Of a stretch of 64,000 bases of DNA, positions 47,633 to 56,229 are shown in pieces. Source of the DNA: Gp6-AA40 sp963723495 (lineage in GTDB: Bacteria > Acidobacteriota > Vicinamibacteria > Vicinamibacterales > UBA2999); NCBI GenBank assembly GCA_963723495.1, contig CAVRQR010000013.1, positions 186,001 to 250,000 on the forward strand. The letters are read 5' to 3'. Both the position numbers and the translations under genes were made by a program. The stretch's first letter is position 1. Every line of letters starts with the position of its first letter. The notes below the pieces were generated by a model. It worked only from the letters and a program-made list of their open reading frames with translations, did no database searches and was not told where the DNA came from.

Positions 47633-47932
47633 GACGTCCAAACAGCGCGAACGACGCATCGACCGGTCGTCGCGAGCAGTGCGTCCCGACGAATTTGAGT
47701 GCGCTTGTCAATCTTTCGACACAGAGTTCGTTCTGGTTCCTGGTAGCTCTGCGAAAATCCCCGCAATTCCAGTAGGGGCATCCGGCCAAGACGCTCGGGT
47801 ACACTCCTTGCGTTTGTGTTGGGCGCAACGCGAAATTGCTGGCGTGTTGCAGTCGGGAATCCGACAGGGCCCGATTGCCCAGTGTTTCCAGCCGGCCATC
47901 ACCGCACCAACCCGACCGAAAGAGGAATCACG
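47633..47932. other. 300-base gap before mreB, no gene seen
   Basis: No open frame here has family features. A TACACT word near 47800 could be a -10 element for mreB, leaving a leader of about 120 bases, but no matching -35 is seen. AGAGGA before ATG 47933 is a good ribosome site. Confidence 0.35.
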
Positions 47933-48955
47933 ATGCTGCTCGGAGCGATGTCGCTCTTCTCCCACGACCTGGCCATTGACCTGGGCACGGCTAACACCTG
48001 TGTGTTCGCGCGCGGCTCGGGCATCGTTCTCAACGAGCCATCGATTGTCGCGGTGAACACCGTCAACGATCAGATTGAAGCGGTTGGAGTCGACGCCAAG
48101 GAAATGATCGGCCGGACGCCTGGAAACATCACGGCCATCCGCCCGATGAAGGACGGCGTCATCGCCGACTTCGAGGCGGCGGAGAAGATGCTCGGTCACT
48201 TCATCAAGAAGGCGCATCGGCGAAAGAGCTTCGTTCGTCCGCGGGTGGTCATCGGCGTGCCGTCGGAGATCACGCAGGTCGAGCGTCGTGCGGTGAAGGA
48301 CAGCGCGTATCGCGCCAAGGCGAGCGAGGTGCACCTCATCGAAGAGGCGATGGCCGCGGCGATTGGCGCCGGGCTGCCGATTACCGAAGCCGCCGGCAAC
48401 ATGATCGTCGACATCGGGGGCGGCACGACAGACATCGCCGTCATCTCACTGGCGGGGATCGTCTACAGCAAGTCGGTGCGAGTGGCTGGCAACGCGATGG
48501 ACGAGGCTATCACGCAGTACGTCAAGAAAGAGCACGACCTGCTGATCGGTGAACGGACGGCCGAGCGAATCAAGATCGAGCTCGGGTCGGCGGCTCCTCT
48601 CATGCAGCGCAAGGAGATGGAAGTCAAAGGCCGACACGTGCTCGAGGGCAAGCCGTGCACGGTGACGCTGAACGATCATCAGATCCGGGAGGCGCTGGCC
48701 GAACCCGTCCGCCTGATGATGCAGGCAGTTCGCGACGCGCTCGAGCGCATTCCACCGGAGCTGTCCGCGGACGTCTGCGACCGCGGCATCGTGCTGAGCG
48801 GTGGCGGTGCGTTGCTGCAGAATCTCGATGCGCGTCTGCGCCAGGAAACCGGCCTGCCGGTACAGGTAGCCGAGGATCCGCTGTCGGCCGTCGTGCTCGG
48901 CGCGGGCAAGATGCTCTCCGACTTCAACCTGCTTCGGAAAATCTCGATCGACTAG
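47933..48955 (+). CDS. mreB: rod shape-determining protein MreB
   Basis: MreB is the actin-like protein that guides cell-wall elongation along the membrane. The intact 340-residue protein has the phosphate 1 motif SHDLAIDLGTANTCVF, connect 1 EPVRLM region, phosphate 2 NMIVDIGGGTTDIAVISLAG, VVIGVPSEITQVERRAVKDSA and the adenosine motif GIVLSGGGALLQNLD. The short hydrophobic N-terminus MLLGAMSLF may serve as the membrane anchor. The usual mreC and mreD partners are not downstream: the next gene is convergent, so the mre cluster is split here. Confidence 0.96.
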   Translation: MLLGAMSLFSHDLAIDLGTANTCVFARGSGIVLNEPSIVAVNTVNDQIEAVGVDAKEMIGRTPGNITAIRPMKDGVIADFEAAEKMLGHFIKKAHRRKSFVRPRVVIGVPSEITQVERRAVKDSAYRAKASEVHLIEEAMAAAIGAGLPITEAAGNMIVDIGGGTTDIAVISLAGIVYSKSVRVAGNAMDEAITQYVKKEHDLLIGERTAERIKIELGSAAPLMQRKEMEVKGRHVLEGKPCTVTLNDHQIREALAEPVRLMMQAVRDALERIPPELSADVCDRGIVLSGGGALLQNLDARLRQETGLPVQVAEDPLSAVVLGAGKMLSDFNLLRKISID

Positions 48956-48960
48956 CGGCA

Positions 48961-49017
48961 GGCGGGTCTAAAGCCCTGCTCTACGGCAACGGGTAGCGGC
49001 GGGTCTTCAGACCCGCC
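48961..49017. terminator. nested GGCGGGTCT palindrome between convergent mreB and ferredoxin genes
   Basis: GGCGGGTCT (48998-49006) pairs with AGACCCGCC (49009-49017). A second, degenerate copy (GGCGGGTCTAAAGCCCTGC, 48961-48979) lies in the left arm, and the whole block is an imperfect large inverted repeat ending CTAC/GTAG. It lies between two converging stop codons, a good place for a two-way terminator. Confidence 0.6.
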
Positions 49018-49029
49018 GTCAATCCATCG

Positions 49030-49380
<351 letters not shown>

Positions 49381-49435
49381 GCGCGCTATGTTACTCTGCT
49401 GCTCGCGTGTGTTGTCCGGGAGCAATGAGTCGACC

Positions 49436-49960
49436 ATGCCCGACGTGCCAGAGATCCCAAGACCTTCGCAGCTGTGGAAGCGGCTGTCGTCCGAACGCAA
49501 GCTGGTTGCTGCCGATGCCTTCTGGCAGGATGAGAACGCGGTCGCCGAGCAGGCCGAGGCGGTCGCGCTGATCGCGCAGCGAATCAAGTTCAGAGTTCGA
49601 AGTGTCCAGACCCTTCCGAGGGAGAAGAAGTCGCGTCACTTGATCAACCTGGGTGCCGTATCGGAGTTGGTTGCGGCACGGCTGCTCGTCGCGTTTCACC
49701 TGCACCATCAGCGCCCGATGATGAGCGCCTTCCTCGATGGTCTCGGCATCAAGCACGAGGATGGCCTCATTGCCGACGAGGAACTGCAGCCGCCCTCCAC
49801 CGATCGGCTGCGTGAGGCAGCCAGGGCGATTGCCACGTCTTATCCTGCCGAGGACGTGTCGCTGTATCTGTCAACACTGATGTGGCAGGACCCGGAAACC
49901 TGGGCAGGGCTCACCGAAGTTCCCGAGCTCGCGCTCGACACGTCCAAAGCAGACGCGTAG
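49436..49960 (+). CDS. conserved helical protein of unknown function
   Basis: The intact 174-residue product begins MPDVPEIPRPSQLWKRLSSERKLVAADAFWQDENAVAEQAEAVALIAQRIKFR, then LPREKKSRHLINLGAVSELVAARLLVAFHLHHQRPMMSAFLDGLGIKHEDGLI, and ends YLSTLMWQDPETWAGL. It is mainly amphipathic helices with a conserved-looking HHQRPMMSAFLDGLGI stretch. There is no signal peptide or membrane span. I do not recognise a family. It is 10 bases before terC, so the two are likely co-transcribed. Confidence 0.6.
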   Translation: MPDVPEIPRPSQLWKRLSSERKLVAADAFWQDENAVAEQAEAVALIAQRIKFRVRSVQTLPREKKSRHLINLGAVSELVAARLLVAFHLHHQRPMMSAFLDGLGIKHEDGLIADEELQPPSTDRLREAARAIATSYPAEDVSLYLSTLMWQDPETWAGLTEVPELALDTSKADA

Positions 49961-49970
49961 AAAGCTGACC

Positions 49971-50732
49971 ATGAGCGGCTGGCTCACTGAAGGACTGGCC
50001 TGGACGACCAGCGCAGAAGGCTGGATTGCCCTGGCGACGCTGACGGTCCTCGAGATCGTCCTCGGCATCGACAACATCATCTTCATCTCGATCCTGGCGG
50101 GAAAGCTGCCGCAGGCCGATCGCGCGCGAGCGCGAAAGGTGGGCCTGTCGCTGGCGATGATCATCCGCATCCTGCTGCTGTTGTCGATCACGTGGGTCAT
50201 GGGGCTGACCGCGCCGCTCTTCGCCGTCCTCGGCCAGGAGATCTCGGGGCGCGACATCATCCTGATCGTCGGAGGCCTGTTCCTGCTCGGGAAGAGCACA
50301 CTCGAAATTCACGAGAAACTCGAAGGCGTGGAAGGGCACGGCTCCACGAGGGTCGCTGCGTCGTTTGCCGCCGTCATCGTGCAGATCCTGCTGCTCGACA
50401 TCGTGTTCTCCCTCGACTCGGTCATTACCGCCGTCGGGATGGCCGACGATGTTGCGGTCATGATCCTGGCCGTGATCATTGCGGTCGGGGTGATGCTGGT
50501 GTCGGCCGGCACGATCAGCGACTTCGTCGAACGTCATCCCACGGTGAAGATCCTTGCGTTGAGCTTCTTGCTCCTCATCGGGGTGTCGCTCATGGCGGAA
50601 GGCTTCGACCAGCACATTCCGAAGGGTTACATCTACTTTGCGATGGCCTTCTCGGTGTTCGTCGAGATGGTCAACCTCCGTGTGCGCTCGAAGGCCGAGC
50701 CCGTCCATCTCCACCAGCCGTACAAGGAGTAA
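49971..50732 (+). CDS. TerC family integral membrane protein
   Basis: The 253-residue protein has about seven spans and the two TerC signature sites in inverted repeats: TVLEIVLGIDNIIFISIL near the start and LLDIVFSLDSVITAVGMA in the middle, each with acidic residues within the membrane. The final part (YFAMAFSVFVEMVNLR) fits. TerC-family proteins are now linked to Mn2+ export and to loading of secreted metalloenzymes, as well as tellurite resistance. With several zinc and manganese enzymes in the window, an envelope metal role is plausible. The gene is intact. Confidence 0.9.
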   Translation: MSGWLTEGLAWTTSAEGWIALATLTVLEIVLGIDNIIFISILAGKLPQADRARARKVGLSLAMIIRILLLLSITWVMGLTAPLFAVLGQEISGRDIILIVGGLFLLGKSTLEIHEKLEGVEGHGSTRVAASFAAVIVQILLLDIVFSLDSVITAVGMADDVAVMILAVIIAVGVMLVSAGTISDFVERHPTVKILALSFLLLIGVSLMAEGFDQHIPKGYIYFAMAFSVFVEMVNLRVRSKAEPVHLHQPYKE

Positions 50733-50743
50733 TCCGGGGGTGC

Positions 50744-50791
50744 GATCTCCCTGACGCTGGTCGGTGCGATCTCGCTTACGCTTGTCGGTGT
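50744..50791. repeat. two 24-base units abutting the next start codon
   Basis: Units at 50744-50767 and 50768-50791 match the 24-base family at 44750-44821 (GATCTCCCTGACGCTGG, then TCGGTGC). The second unit ends one base before ATG 50793. Together with the copy before typA, this puts both known clusters directly ahead of genes. Confidence 0.7.
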
Positions 50792-50792
50792 A

Positions 50793-51440
50793 ATGGAACT
50801 CGCCGATGTCGGTGCGTCTGGCTACAAGGCAGAGGGCAGTCCGCTGGCGCTGCTCGTGCTCGCCCATGGCGCGGGCGCCGGGCAGCAGCATCCATTCATG
50901 ACGAGCGTGGCGAGGGGCTTCGCCGCCCGCGGCATCGACGTCGTCACCTTCGACTTCCCGTACATGCGCGCGCGCAAGAAGGTTCCCGATCGCGCGCCGG
51001 TACTCGAGCAGGCGTTCTCCGAGGTCATTGGCGTCGCGCGACAGTGGAGCACCGCAGCCCGATTCTTCATCGGCGGTAAGTCGATGGGTGGCCGCATGGC
51101 GACCCACCTCGGCGCGGCACGCCTCGAAGGGCTCAGTGGCATCGTTGTGTTCGGATACCCGCTTCACCCGCCCGGAAAGCCGGATCAGTTGCGCGTGGCG
51201 CATCTGCCGTCCATCACCGCGCCTGTGCTGATCCTTCAGGGAGAGCGCGATGCATTTGGGACGCCGCAGGAGTTGAAGCCGCCGCTCGATTCGATGACGG
51301 TACCCGTCGAACTGCACATCGTCCAGGGCGGTGACCACTCGCTCGCCGTGTCAGGACGCCGCCGTGAGGGCGTCCTGGACGAGGTCCTCGATATCGCAAC
51401 CGCATGGATGCGGCAGGACGCAGAGCAAAGGCCGCAATGA
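50793..51440 (+). CDS. alpha/beta hydrolase, KANL3/Tex30-like
   Basis: The 215-residue protein has LLVLAHGAGAGQQHPFMTSVARGFAARGIDVVTFDFPYMR, the nucleophile elbow FIGGKSMGGRMATHL (Ser in GKSMGG), VFGYPLHPPGKPDQLRVAHLP, ITAPVLILQGERDAFG and the His in VQGGDHSLAV. This is the small KANL3/Tex30-like hydrolase family, whose substrates are unknown. The stop overlaps the rsgA start (ATGA), so the two are coupled. No Shine-Dalgarno is seen ahead of the ATG, only the repeat. Confidence 0.87.
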   Translation: MELADVGASGYKAEGSPLALLVLAHGAGAGQQHPFMTSVARGFAARGIDVVTFDFPYMRARKKVPDRAPVLEQAFSEVIGVARQWSTAARFFIGGKSMGGRMATHLGAARLEGLSGIVVFGYPLHPPGKPDQLRVAHLPSITAPVLILQGERDAFGTPQELKPPLDSMTVPVELHIVQGGDHSLAVSGRRREGVLDEVLDIATAWMRQDAEQRPQ

Positions 51441-52513
51441 CGCTCGAGTCGCTCGGGTGGGATGACGGATTCGATCAGGCGTTTCACGAGTGGGCTGGCA
51501 AGCGCGACGTACAACCGGGGCGCGTCCTCATCGAGTTCAACTACATCTGTCGGGTCTGGTGCGCTGAAGGCGAGATCGAGGTGGTGCGATCTGGTCGGCT
51601 CATGCATCGCGCCACGAGTCGCGGCGAGCTGCCCGTCGTCGGCGACTGGGTTGTCGTCAGAAAACGGCCCGACGAGACGCGCGGGGCGATCGTTGCGGTG
51701 CTGCCGCGCCGGAGCTGGTTTTCACGCCGGATGGCGGGACAGGTCACCGACGAGCAGGTCGTCGCGGCCAACGTCGACGTGGTCTTTGTCGTGATGGCTC
51801 TCGATGCAGATTTCAGCCTCCGTCGCCTCGAGCGATATCTGCTCCTGGCGCGAGAGAGCGGCGCCGCCCCGGTCGTGCTGCTCACAAAGCCGGACGTCTG
51901 TGACGATGTGGCTGCGCGCGTGGCCGAGGTGACAGCCCTGACCGGTGATGTTCCTGTGCACGTCATCAGTCCGAAACTGAATCAGGGCATCGATCAGGTC
52001 GCCCAGTACCTGCCGCCCGGCAAGACCGGTGCATTGCTCGGTTCATCCGGGGTAGGGAAGAGCACCATCATCAATCAGTTGGTTGGCCGGGACGTTCAGC
52101 GCACCAGGGACATTCGCGCCTCGGACTCGAAAGGACGCCATACGACGTCGCACCGCGAGCTCGTGTTCCTGCCGAACGGCGGGTTCATCATCGACACGCC
52201 GGGGATGCGCGAGCTGCAGTTGTGGGACGTTGGCGACGCGGTCAGTGAAACATTCGACGACATCGAGGTGCTCGCCGGAGAGTGCCGATTCTCCGATTGC
52301 CGGCACCGGGACGAACCCGATTGTGCGGTCAAGGCCGCCGTTGCCGGGGGCAGCCTGTCCGCCTCGCGACTCGGGAGCTACCTGAAGCTGAGTGACGAGC
52401 TCGGGTATCTGGCGCGACAGCAGGACGAGCGCGCCGAGCTCGAGGCCAAGCGGCGCAGCAAGATCATGGGCAAGGCGCTGAAGCAGCACCTCAAGTCGAA
52501 GCGGAACTCGTGA
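51437..52513 (+). CDS. rsgA: ribosome small subunit-dependent GTPase RsgA
   Basis: RsgA is a circularly permuted GTPase that helps 30S maturation. The OB-fold N-terminus (IEFNYICRVWCAEGEIEVVRSGRL, PVVGDWVVV) precedes G4 LLTKPDV (TKxD in place of NKxD, about residues 160-163). G1 GSSGVGKST is at about 202-210, the switch RHTTSHRELVFLP follows, and G3 DTPGMREL comes after G1, which is the permuted order. The C-terminal zinc site is CRFSDCRHRDEPDC. It is about 358 residues and intact. I use ATG 51437, which overlaps the upstream stop; the 11 codons before it are not conserved in type. Confidence 0.94.
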   Translation: MTLESLGWDDGFDQAFHEWAGKRDVQPGRVLIEFNYICRVWCAEGEIEVVRSGRLMHRATSRGELPVVGDWVVVRKRPDETRGAIVAVLPRRSWFSRRMAGQVTDEQVVAANVDVVFVVMALDADFSLRRLERYLLLARESGAAPVVLLTKPDVCDDVAARVAEVTALTGDVPVHVISPKLNQGIDQVAQYLPPGKTGALLGSSGVGKSTIINQLVGRDVQRTRDIRASDSKGRHTTSHRELVFLPNGGFIIDTPGMRELQLWDVGDAVSETFDDIEVLAGECRFSDCRHRDEPDCAVKAAVAGGSLSASRLGSYLKLSDELGYLARQQDERAELEAKRRSKIMGKALKQHLKSKRNS

Positions 52514-52526
52514 CGGACTCGCGCGG

Positions 52527-53465
52527 TTAGCGCCGGAAGCTGAACGTGGCCCAGCGCGAGAGCTGCGACCACCAGCGGTGTGAAGATCGCGTCGGAGGCG
52601 GTAACCCCAGGCTGATGGCGGCTGTGTTGATCATGGCCGCCGTGATTACGCGGGCATCTGCCTGGGCGCCAGCCATGAGCGCGCGATCGCAGATCAGGTT
52701 GATCAGCCGCGGCACACCGCCACTGGTTTTGTGAATGAGGTCGAGCGCCGCGTCCTCGAACGCTACCTGCGACAGCTCGCCCACGATTGACATGCGGTGC
52801 ATCACGTACGCTTCGAGCTCGAGGCGACCAAGCGGGGCCAGAACCGCGCGGAGCGACACCCGCTGATCGAGCTGCCGTTGCTCGGGTTGTTGCAGCACGT
52901 CGAGCAGATTGAGCTGTCCAACCAGGACGATCTGGAGCAGCTTGGTGTGGTTCGTCTCCAGATTCGAAAGGATACGAATCTCTTCCAGGACCTGCGACGA
53001 CAGGTGTTGCGCCTCGTCGATGATGAGCACGCCGCTGGCCCCGATCGGCGCGAGCGAGGTCAGGAACTCGTGCAGCGTGCTGATCAACTGGTGCCTGCTG
53101 GCGGCCATGATCTGTCCGCTGCGCACGGCCTCGCGCGAGACCACGCCGAAGTCGAGCAGGATTTCCCGCAGCAGTTCCTCTGCCGATAGGAACGGGTTCA
53201 GGATGAGCGACGTGAACAGCTTCATGTCCAGCTGTTTGAGAACCGTCCGACACACCGTTGTCTTGCCGGTGCCGATATCGCCGCTCAGGACGGCCACACC
53301 TTCACGCCGCCGGATCGTCTGCAGTAACAACCGGATGGCTTCTTCGTGCGACGGGCTTGGATACAGGAAACGCGGGTCGGGAGCGAGCGTGAATGGCGAT
53401 TGCGCGAAGCCGTAGAACTCTTCGTATTGCAGTGACCGTGGTGATGTTCCTGTCGTAACGCGCAA
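52527..53465 (-). CDS. ExeA/GspA-like AAA ATPase
   Basis: The 312-residue protein starts SLQYEEFYGFAQSPFTLAPDPRFLYPSPSHEEAIRLLLQTIRRREGVAVLSG, the standard opening of ExeA/MshM-type ATPases. Walker A is GDIGTGKTT (62-70), Walker B is GVLIIDEAQ (145-153), then IRILSNLETNHTKLLQIVLVGQ and QRVSLRAVLAPL with arginine-finger candidates. SGGVPRLINLICDRALMAG is the sensor-2 region. These ATPases assist type II secretion or type IV pilus assembly. This one lacks the C-terminal periplasmic peptidoglycan-binding domain and transmembrane span of ExeA. The start is TTG 53465 or a nearby rare codon. Confidence 0.85.
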   Translation of the reverse strand: MRVTTGTSPRSLQYEEFYGFAQSPFTLAPDPRFLYPSPSHEEAIRLLLQTIRRREGVAVLSGDIGTGKTTVCRTVLKQLDMKLFTSLILNPFLSAEELLREILLDFGVVSREAVRSGQIMAASRHQLISTLHEFLTSLAPIGASGVLIIDEAQHLSSQVLEEIRILSNLETNHTKLLQIVLVGQLNLLDVLQQPEQRQLDQRVSLRAVLAPLGRLELEAYVMHRMSIVGELSQVAFEDAALDLIHKTSGGVPRLINLICDRALMAGAQADARVITAAMINTAAISLGLPPPTRSSHRWWSQLSRWATFSFRR

Positions 53466-53483
53466 CGTGCAGCGAATATAGCA

Positions 53484-53489
53484 GATAAT
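53484..53489 (+). promoter_or_regulatory. -10-like hexamer GATAAT, putative leaderless start
   Basis: GATAAT ends 7 bases before ATG 53497 in the 31-base divergent gap to the ExeA-like gene. There is no Shine-Dalgarno. Confidence 0.45.
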
Positions 53490-53496
53490 TCACGGG

Positions 53497-54627
53497 ATGC
53501 TGCCGTTGATGCTCCTCCTGGTGGCGCTGAACACCCAGGCCACGCGTCCGCAGCGGCCAGCCCAGGCTCCGCCGCGTGATCCGTTCTTCACGTCGACGAT
53601 GACGCCGGACGAGATCCGCGGCAAGCAGGCCGTCCTCGAAACGAGTGAGGGGGTCATCGTCCTCGATCTCCTGGCTGACGCAGCGCCCACGCATGTCGCG
53701 CACTTCATCACGCAGGCTCGGGCTGGTGCCTACGACGGAACGGTATTCCACCGGCTGATTGCGATGGGCATCATCCAGGGGGGCGACCCGTTGTCGAAGG
53801 ATCCCGCGCAGGCGCCAAAGTACGGCACCGGAGGTCTGGGCCGGTTGCGATTCGAGCCGAATTCGGAGAAGCACACGCGTGGCGCGGTGTCCGCGGTGCA
53901 GGTCCCCGGCAATCGCGACAGCGCCGGCAACCAGTTTTTCATCGTCGTGACGGATCAAGCGCCTCTCGACGGGCAGTACACCGTGTTCGCGCGGGTCGTG
54001 GACGGCATCAACGTGGCGCAAAAGATCTCGACGATGCCGGCGACCAACGCCGTGCCCGCGACGCGTATCGAGATTCGGCGCGTGACGATACGGGACAAGC
54101 CGGCGCCGGAGCCGGAACCGTTCGTCTCCGAAAGCGTGCAGGAGCTCAGTTCCTACCGGGCGGTGGTGTCCACATCGATGGGAGATATCACCCTGGAACT
54201 GTTGCCCGACCGGGCGCCGAATCACGTGCGCCAGTTCCTCCGGCTGGCCTCCTCGGGCGTCTACGACGGCACGTCGTTTCACCGCGTGGTCAAGGGGTTC
54301 GTGGCGCAGACGGGGCACCTGCCGACACGGCGAGAGCCGCTGAACGAACGCCAGCAGGGGTACGTGCGGAATCTGCAGCCTGAGTTCAACCCGACGCCGC
54401 ACGAACGGGGTATCGTCTCAATGGCCAGGCTCGACGATCCCGCCAGCGCCTCCAGTTCATTTTTCATCGTGCTGGGCCGTTCGCCGGCGCTCGACAATCA
54501 GTACACGGTCTTTGGTCGAGTCGTCGGCGGTCTCGACGTGCTGGAGAAGATCGAGAGCGCTCCGCTCAATGGTGAGGCTCCTGTGACACGGATTGAGGTC
54601 ACGGGAGTTCGGCTGATTAGGCAGTAA
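53497..54627 (+). CDS. peptidyl-prolyl isomerase with two tandem cyclophilin domains
   Basis: After a short signal-like N-terminus (MLPLMLLLVALNTQA) the 376-residue protein has two cyclophilin domains. The first (about 45-195) is AVLETSEGVIVLDLLADAAPTHVAHFITQARAGAYDGTVFHRLI, with GNRDSAGNQFFIVVTDQAPLDGQYTVFARVVDG. The second (about 220-376) is AVVSTSMGDITLELLPDRAPNHVRQFLRLASSGVYDGTSFHRVVKGFVAQTGHLP, with SASSSFFIVLGRSPALDNQYTVFGRVVGG. The catalytic FHR arginine is present in both. The second has Q in FVAQTG, so both may be active. It is probably periplasmic and folds outer-membrane proteins. The gene is intact. Confidence 0.9.
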   Translation: MLPLMLLLVALNTQATRPQRPAQAPPRDPFFTSTMTPDEIRGKQAVLETSEGVIVLDLLADAAPTHVAHFITQARAGAYDGTVFHRLIAMGIIQGGDPLSKDPAQAPKYGTGGLGRLRFEPNSEKHTRGAVSAVQVPGNRDSAGNQFFIVVTDQAPLDGQYTVFARVVDGINVAQKISTMPATNAVPATRIEIRRVTIRDKPAPEPEPFVSESVQELSSYRAVVSTSMGDITLELLPDRAPNHVRQFLRLASSGVYDGTSFHRVVKGFVAQTGHLPTRREPLNERQQGYVRNLQPEFNPTPHERGIVSMARLDDPASASSSFFIVLGRSPALDNQYTVFGRVVGGLDVLEKIESAPLNGEAPVTRIEVTGVRLIRQ

Positions 54628-54640
54628 CGTGATGGTGCGT

Positions 54641-54669
54641 GTAATTCTGAATTCAGCATTCTGAATTAC
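54641..54669. terminator. AATTC-rich palindrome after the cyclophilin gene
   Basis: GTAATTC (54641-54647) pairs with GAATTAC (54663-54669), with TGAATTCAG between, giving a nearly palindromic 29-base block. It is very AT-rich for this genome. It could be a terminator or a protein-binding site ahead of the small ORF at 54682. Confidence 0.45.
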
Positions 54670-54681
54670 CAGCGTGAACGC

Positions 54682-54903
54682 ATGTTAAACGGATCCCGCG
54701 AAGGCGTGCTGCAGCGGATGCAGCCGATCAGCATTCATGGTCAGTTGTCCTACGACGTGCACTACACGTTTGCCGACGAGCCCGACGGTCAGGCGCGGGT
54801 TGCGCGAATCGGTCCCGAGGCGCTCGCGCCGGGGCTTCAGATCGGCGACAAGGTCCGTCTCGACTTTCTCGTCGGTGTCGTGACGGCCATCCACCGCCTC
54901 TGA
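54682..54903 (+). CDS. small conserved protein of unknown function
   Basis: The 73-residue product MLNGSREGVLQRMQPISIHGQLSYDVHYTFADEPDGQARVARIGPEALAPGLQIGDKVRLDFLVGVVTAIHRL looks like a compact beta-barrel (RHO/OB or SH3-like), with GLQIGDKVRLDFLVGVV as a typical loop-strand pair. It has no signal peptide. It is intact and ends just before a repeat block. No Shine-Dalgarno is obvious. Confidence 0.6.
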   Translation: MLNGSREGVLQRMQPISIHGQLSYDVHYTFADEPDGQARVARIGPEALAPGLQIGDKVRLDFLVGVVTAIHRL

Positions 54904-54907
54904 GCGT

Positions 54908-54985
54908 TTGCCGAACCCAAACTTCCAAACTCCGACTCCCAAAGGATGCTGTCTTGCGAATTGGAGGTTGGGCGTTGGAAGTTGA
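54908..54985. terminator. AACTCCCA/TTGGAAGTT hairpin between convergent genes
   Basis: Left arm words (CCCAAACTTCCAAACTCCG, ACTCCCAA) and right arm words (TTGGAGGTTGGGCG, TTGGAAGTTG) are near reverse complements across a 20-base loop. It lies between the stops of the small ORF and the convergent dinB, the same placement as the block at 42337-42415. Confidence 0.6.
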
Positions 54986-55000
54986 CAGGCCGGACTCTCC

Positions 55001-56086
55001 CTAGTCAAACGGAAGTCGCGGCGCGCGCGTCTTGCTGCGTATAGCTGGAGCCTCGATCACATCACACAGATTGTGGACGCTGACGCCCAGGAGTCGAACG
55101 GGCCGGCGCCCGGCCTCTGTCTTGTCCAGCAACGCGACCGCGCGGTCGACAAGCGAGGTCGCGTCGCGAGTGGCGTCTGTTGTGTGGCTTCGCGTGATGG
55201 TGGTGAAGTCGCTGTAGCGAACCTTGATCGTCACCGTCCTGGCATAGAGCTGACGTTTGACCAGCCACGACGCCGTGCCGCGGGCCATGTCCGCCACCTC
55301 GTTTCGAATCTCATCAAGGTTGGTTAGATCCGTCGCGAAGGTGTTCTCGCTGCCGGACGATTTCGTCTCGTGCTCGGCCACGACCGGACGATCGTCAATG
55401 CCGCTCGACAGCTTCTTCAGCCACTCCGCAAGGGAGCCGACGGCCTCGCGCAGCCGTTCAGGGTCAGCCGAGCGCACATCGATCAGCTTCTCGATGCCGC
55501 GCTCGCGGAGCTTGCGCGCAGTGACCGGGCCCACGCCCCACAACGCGTCCACCGGCAAAGCGCGCAGAAACGGCTCGACCCGCTCCGGCGCGATCACCGT
55601 CAGGCCGTCGGGCTTCTGCCAGCCCGATGCGATCTTCGCGAGAAACTTGTTGGGTGCGACGCCGGCCGAAGCTGTGAGACCCGTGGCCGATCGAATTTCG
55701 TCCTTCAGGCGCCGGGCGACGGTCATGCCGAGCGTCTCACCCCACGCATTCTCGGTGACGTCGAGGTAGGCCTCGTCCAGCGACATCGGCTCGACGAGAG
55801 GCGTGACCGACCGGAACAGCGCGAAGACCTGCTGCGACACCGCTCGATACTTCGAGAAGTCCGGCCGCACGATCACGACGGACGGGCACAGCCGCACGGC
55901 TTTTGCCATCGAGATCGCCGAGCGGATGCCGAAGACCCTCGCCTCGTAGCTGGCGGCTGCTACTACGCCTCGCTGATCGGGCTGACCGCCGACGACGACA
56001 GGTCGACCGCGCAGCTCGGGACGATCCCGCTGCTCCACCGACGCATAAAAGGCGTCCATGTCGATGTGCAGGATTCTTCGGTACAC
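55001..56086 (-). CDS. dinB: DNA polymerase IV (Y-family)
   Basis: This is a translesion polymerase. The intact 361-residue protein has ILHIDMDAFYASVEQRDRPELRGRPVVVGG with the first catalytic aspartates, VVAAASYEARVFGIRSAISMAKA, the second metal site PMSLDEAYLDVTEN, LTASAGVAPNKFLAKIASGWQKPDGLTVI, the helix-hairpin-helix GVGPVTARKLRERGI, and a little-finger domain (VTIKVRYSDFTTITRSHT, PVRLLGVSVHNL). The C-terminus is short and has no clear beta-clamp QLxLF motif: it ends KTRAPRLPFD, where LPFD could be a weak version. It starts at GTG 56086. Confidence 0.94.
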   Translation of the reverse strand: MYRRILHIDMDAFYASVEQRDRPELRGRPVVVGGQPDQRGVVAAASYEARVFGIRSAISMAKAVRLCPSVVIVRPDFSKYRAVSQQVFALFRSVTPLVEPMSLDEAYLDVTENAWGETLGMTVARRLKDEIRSATGLTASAGVAPNKFLAKIASGWQKPDGLTVIAPERVEPFLRALPVDALWGVGPVTARKLRERGIEKLIDVRSADPERLREAVGSLAEWLKKLSSGIDDRPVVAEHETKSSGSENTFATDLTNLDEIRNEVADMARGTASWLVKRQLYARTVTIKVRYSDFTTITRSHTTDATRDATSLVDRAVALLDKTEAGRRPVRLLGVSVHNLCDVIEAPAIRSKTRAPRLPFD

Positions 56087-56087
56087 C

Positions 56088-56222
56088 TAATTGATTCGTG
56101 GCTGATTCTTGCTTGTTAATTGTCGATCTATTGGCAAGGTGACTTCCGAGTCAGGCAACGAAATCAAAAATCAAAGAATCAGCAATCAGCAACCAATCTC
56201 AAATCAAAGATCATCAAATCAA
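56088..56222. repeat. AT-rich AATCA-type repeat between dinB and dut
   Basis: The plus strand is made of AATCA/ATCAAA words (AAATCAAAAATCAAAGAATC, AGCAATCAGCAACCAATC). The left part holds opposite-sense words (TTGATTCGTGGCTGATTC) that can pair with them. It shares CGATCTATTG with the block at 59950-60110. This block is far more AT-rich than the genes around it. It must contain or replace the dinB promoter. Confidence 0.6.
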
Positions 56223-56229
56223 CATGTGG

